Below the pieces are notes generated by a model that saw nothing but the letters and a program-made list of their open reading frames with translations, was not told where the DNA came from and did no database searches. A DNA stretch of 64,000 nt from Vibrio kanaloae (GTDB lineage: Bacteria > Pseudomonadota > Gammaproteobacteria > Enterobacterales > Vibrionaceae). The stretch's first letter is position 1. Each line of letters starts with the position of its first letter. A program made the translations under genes and the position numbers. Below are positions 60,929 to 64,000 of this stretch, in pieces. The DNA is taken from assembly GCF_024347535.1 (NCBI RefSeq), contig NZ_AP025497.1, positions 2,790,001 through 2,854,000 of the forward strand, given 5' to 3'.

Positions 60929-62809
60929 TTGAGACATACTATTAAATTTAAAATTCAGATCGCAATCGCGGTTATTATCGCCGTCGTAAGTGGCGCTCAA
61001 GCTTGGATATCAGTGAATCAGCTTAATCAAGAGACTGAAATTGCGATCAACCAAGAAATGAAAAATGTGAGTGTCGGCACCACGAATTACATTGCCGATT
61101 GGCTCTCCATTCGCAGTGATATGATGCTGGCCAATGAAGCTACTGTTTCCAACAGTAATAACTCTGACCGCGAGTTGTTAATCACCAAACAAGCCGGACA
61201 ATTCCTGTCTGTTTATGCAGGATTCAGCGACGGCACTATTGCTTATGGCGACAAAGGGGAAGATTGGCCAGCAGGCTACGATCCTCGCACTCGCCCTTGG
61301 TATCAAGATGCCAACGCAACGTCCGATCTCATCATTACCGAACCCTATCAAGATTTCGATGGCAGCATCGTCATCAGTTTTGCTAAAGCATTCAACGGTG
61401 AAAAACAGGGTGTCCTTGCGGCAGATTTAACCGTCACTAGCATCATTGATACGGTGCTTAATGTAAAACTCGAGAACGATGGCTTTGCGTTTTTAGTCGA
61501 TGGCAACAACAATATCGTTGCGTACAGTGATGAAGCGCTCAGCCAAAAACCCTTGACCAGTTTGAACCCAGAGTTAACAGCAAACCGAGTTTCGCAACTG
61601 ATTAAAAACCAAATGATCACCACGCTTACTTGGCCAGGCCAAGGGGATAAAATGGTCTACATTGCTAACGTTCCAAATACCAACTGGTCACTCGGCATTG
61701 TTATCGATAAAGCCATGGCATTTTCTGCGGTATCCGATGCCATTCAATTTATCACGCTGACTTCTTTCATTTTGTACATCGTCATTTCAATTGCGAGCAC
61801 CATCGTCATCAACCGCTTACTCTACCCATTGCAAACATTGTCTGAAGCGCTGACCCAACTCGCTCAAGGCAGAGGCGATCTCACTCAGCGAATTGACATC
61901 AAACGCATGGACGAAATTGGCAAACTTGCCGAGCTCGTCAACCAGTTCTTAAGCCAAATGCAAAGCATGCTTAAGGGGGTCATTGAGCACAGCCACGATT
62001 TAAACAATCATTCAGAAAAAGCCAATCAACTGGCGACCCAATCTTCAATTCGCGTTGAAAATCAACAAAATGACATCACCCAGATTGCGACCGCGATTCA
62101 TGAAATGTCGGCCACCGCCGCAGAAGTGGCCAGCCATGCTGAACTAACCGCATCCGCTTCTCAAGCGTCAGCTACCGCTTGTAATGAAGGCCAAGAGGTT
62201 ATTCAGCAAAACCGTGATGCCATTACTGGCTTGGCAACGCAAGTTGAAGACGCCGCCAATGTTATTCGTGAATTGGAGAGCAACGCTCAGAGCATCAACC
62301 AGATCCTATCGACCATTCAAGGCATTGCCGAGCAAACCAACCTGCTGGCATTGAATGCCGCCATTGAAGCCGCCCGTGCGGGTGAACAAGGCCGTGGGTT
62401 TGCCGTTGTGGCCGATGAAGTTCGCGTGCTAAGTCAAAGAACGCATGGCTCAACGGAAGAGATCCGCGAGATGATTGATACGCTGCAGAAGAATACCGAA
62501 CATGCCGTTGACAGCATGACCACCAGCACTCAGTTGGCGGAAAATAGTGTTGGATTCGCAGAGCAAGCCCATGGCAGCCTCACTAAAATCACCCAAGCGA
62601 TCACTGAAATCAACGACATGGCGCTACAAATTGCCAGTGCCGCAGAAGAACAGCGCGCCGTAAGCGAAGACATAAGCCGCAATACACAAGGGATCAAAGA
62701 TGCCTCTGACGATCTTGCACAGCAAGCAGAAAGCAGTCGCAATAGCTCAAACGAAATGAGCCATGCTGCACAGTCGATGCGCCAAGATGTGGAGCGCTTT
62801 AAAGTGTAA
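60929..62809 (+). CDS. Methyl-accepting chemotaxis protein with a dCache sensor
   Basis: A 626-residue chemoreceptor: first membrane segment (about 8-28), a periplasmic dCache domain (30-270, with GYDPRTRPWYQDA and FDGSIVISFAKAF), a second segment (278-300), a HAMP domain (300-355) and a cytoplasmic signalling hairpin containing NLLALNAAIEAARAGEQGRG near 470. The start is TTG, supported by GGGAGG 8 bases before it. The dCache motif DxRxRPWY suggests an amino-acid-type ligand, which is inferred. No C-terminal CheR-binding pentapeptide is visible. Confidence 0.92.
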   Translation: MRHTIKFKIQIAIAVIIAVVSGAQAWISVNQLNQETEIAINQEMKNVSVGTTNYIADWLSIRSDMMLANEATVSNSNNSDRELLITKQAGQFLSVYAGFSDGTIAYGDKGEDWPAGYDPRTRPWYQDANATSDLIITEPYQDFDGSIVISFAKAFNGEKQGVLAADLTVTSIIDTVLNVKLENDGFAFLVDGNNNIVAYSDEALSQKPLTSLNPELTANRVSQLIKNQMITTLTWPGQGDKMVYIANVPNTNWSLGIVIDKAMAFSAVSDAIQFITLTSFILYIVISIASTIVINRLLYPLQTLSEALTQLAQGRGDLTQRIDIKRMDEIGKLAELVNQFLSQMQSMLKGVIEHSHDLNNHSEKANQLATQSSIRVENQQNDITQIATAIHEMSATAAEVASHAELTASASQASATACNEGQEVIQQNRDAITGLATQVEDAANVIRELESNAQSINQILSTIQGIAEQTNLLALNAAIEAARAGEQGRGFAVVADEVRVLSQRTHGSTEEIREMIDTLQKNTEHAVDSMTTSTQLAENSVGFAEQAHGSLTKITQAITEINDMALQIASAAEEQRAVSEDISRNTQGIKDASDDLAQQAESSRNSSNEMSHAAQSMRQDVERFKV

Positions 62810-62958
62810 AGCGTAATTGATCACATCAAGCTAAGCCGAACCAAGCTAGGCCGAACTGTAAACGTTCATGGTTCTTTTATTAAGAATCACTTTGTTCTCC
62901 GTTCGGTTTGATGCATATTGATGAGCTAATTTATCCCAGACACAAGGATGTTAATGAC

Positions 62959-63846
62959 ATGGGATTTGAATGGTTAGCTCTAGCGGCCGCTTTTCTCTGG
63001 GCGATTGCGAGCTTAATGTCAGTAAAACCGGCTCAACATTTAGGTTCTTTCGCCTATAGCCGCTGGCGCATGGGTTGCACTGCGGTCATCTTATCGAGCA
63101 TGGCTTGGTTTACCGGTGGCTGGGCAAGTGTCGAGGCCGACCTAGTGACACCTATGATGCTTTCTGGCCTGATTGGTATCTTCATTGGCGATACCGCCCT
63201 ATTTGCCTGCCTGAACCGAATGGGGCCACGCCAAGCTGGCTTGCTGTTCTCGTGCCACGCCGTATTCTCCGCCATTCTTGGTTACTTCCTGTTTAGTGAA
63301 AGCATGACTTCGATGGAGCTGATTGGCTCGGCGTTGGTGTTTAGTGGTGTATTAACTGCCATCTTCTTTGGTCGACGAGGTCAATCCCAAAACCAACTTG
63401 AAACCATTAAGGGCACTGTGTGGGTTGGCGTCGCTCTAGGTATTACCGCCGCGATTTGCCAAGCGCTGGGTGGCATCATTGCAAAACCCATCATGCAAAC
63501 TGAGATTGACCCAGTTGCCGCTTCAGCGATTCGAATGATCACCGCCTTTATTGCTCACTCACTATTTCGCTTAACCGGAGCCAAGCATTCGCGAGCACTG
63601 AATCCGATGAATGGACAAATATTCGCCATCACCGCGGTTAACGGTTTTTTAGCAATGGCGCTGGGAATGACACTGATCTTGTATGCACTGCAGGAAGGTA
63701 ATGTTGGCATGGTCGCTCTACTGTCATCAACCACCCCCATCATGTTGTTACCGATACTGTGGCTTTACAGCAAACGGAGGCCGAATGCTTACGCTTGGAT
63801 CGGCGCCATTGTTGCCGTACTTGGTACTGGTATCCTGGTTAGCTAG
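62959..63846 (+). CDS. EamA/DMT-family transporter
   Basis: 295 residues with ten hydrophobic segments in two EamA repeats, including FEWLALAAAFLWAIASLMS at the start and LLGYFLFSE-like and VLGTGILVS segments. Substrates of this family are varied (amino acids, metabolites), so none is assigned. ATG 62959 was chosen because the protein then begins within the first membrane helix. An upstream ATG at 62908 adds 17 polar residues. AAGGA is 11-12 bases before ATG. Confidence 0.85.
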   Translation: MGFEWLALAAAFLWAIASLMSVKPAQHLGSFAYSRWRMGCTAVILSSMAWFTGGWASVEADLVTPMMLSGLIGIFIGDTALFACLNRMGPRQAGLLFSCHAVFSAILGYFLFSESMTSMELIGSALVFSGVLTAIFFGRRGQSQNQLETIKGTVWVGVALGITAAICQALGGIIAKPIMQTEIDPVAASAIRMITAFIAHSLFRLTGAKHSRALNPMNGQIFAITAVNGFLAMALGMTLILYALQEGNVGMVALLSSTTPIMLLPILWLYSKRRPNAYAWIGAIVAVLGTGILVS

Positions 63847-63881
63847 TGGCTCAGGAACCCTAGTCAGCTAGTGAAGCGAAT

Positions 63882-63921
63882 TCGAAGCTGAGAGTTAATA
63901 GCGAATGACGATTAACTCTCA
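63882..63921. terminator. Hairpin between the EamA gene and epmA
   Basis: CTGAGAGTTAA and TTAACTCTCAG pair perfectly over 11 bp around a 13-base loop, between convergent genes. The downstream T-tract is weak on both strands. Confidence 0.6.
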
Positions 63922-63935
63922 GTAAAAACCGAAAG

Positions 63936-64000
63936 CTAAGAACGCGGGAAAGGGAAAGCGGTCACATCATCGATATGGTCATAACCCAAAGCCAGCATGA
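63936..64000 (-). CDS. epmA: EF-P lysyltransferase EpmA, 3' end only
   Basis: Only the last 21 codons are in the window. The minus-strand frame reads MLALGYDHIDDVTAFPFPRS and then TAG. The motif LALG-x(5-7)-V-x-AFPF-x-R matches the C-terminus of the EpmA/PoxA lysyl-tRNA-synthetase paralogue. The assignment rests on this short segment. Confidence 0.7.
   Translation of the reverse strand, partial: MLALGYDHIDDVTAFPFPRS

Overview
The window is chromosomal DNA of a gammaproteobacterium, almost certainly a Vibrio. The evidence is the sodium-motor gene motX, the gene order tsaE-amiB-mutL-miaA-hfq-hflX-hflK-hflC, a large tRNA-Gly/tRNA-fMet array beside orn, and two rRNA operons in tandem. A Splendidus-clade species is possible, but that is an impression and was not tested by any search. 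Most of the window is conserved core genome.

Layout. 1-4.2 kb: metH (reverse, cut by the window edge) with a MetJ-box operator, then a CPA1-type Na+/H+ antiporter. 4.3-6.15 kb: five damaged copies of a tRNA-Trp-plus-terminator unit next to the genuine tRNA-Trp, one of them split by an IS630-type element, then tRNA-Asp. 6.35-17.75 kb: two complete rRNA operons in tandem, both read leftward. The upstream operon has two promoters and a 16S-23S spacer without tRNA. The downstream operon has its own promoter and tRNA-Ile/tRNA-Ala in the spacer. 17.9-22.3 kb: cysJIH, the assimilatory sulfate and sulfite reduction operon. 22.4-26.3 kb: a small unknown gene, a predicted outer-membrane barrel, pspG with a sigma-54 promoter, dusA, zur and a cheX-like gene. 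26.5-35 kb: pgi, yjbQ, dnaB-alr, a DUF481 protein, rpsF-rpsR-rplI (no priB between rpsF and rpsR) and rlmB. 35.2-42.3 kb: rnr, an exported amidohydrolase, motX, a 162-bp MITE-like palindromic element, purA and a DUF2065 gene. 42.4-53.3 kb: the hflC to tsaE cluster read leftward, with queG divergent. 53.3-56 kb: a gene-free AT-rich stretch with perfect inverted DnaA boxes, then 15 tRNA genes (8 Gly-GCC, 7 initiator Met) read leftward from one promoter. 56.1-64 kb: orn, rsgA, psd, a DASS anion transporter, a chemoreceptor, an EamA transporter and the 3' end of epmA.

Functionally the window concentrates translation genes (two rrn operons, 19 intact tRNAs, S6/S18/L9, and the RNA modification enzymes MiaA, TsaE, QueG, DusA and RlmB), RNA turnover (Hfq, RNase R, Orn), sulfur and methionine metabolism (CysJIH, MetH), and envelope and membrane quality control (AmiB, HflKC, PspG).

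No unmistakably new multi-gene system was found. The signals most worth following are the datA-like DnaA-box locus between queG and the tRNA array, the tandem chimeric tRNA-Trp copies, the tRNA-Gly/fMet amplification with two initiator isoforms, the MITE sharing terminal sequence with the IS630-type element, and the missing priB.
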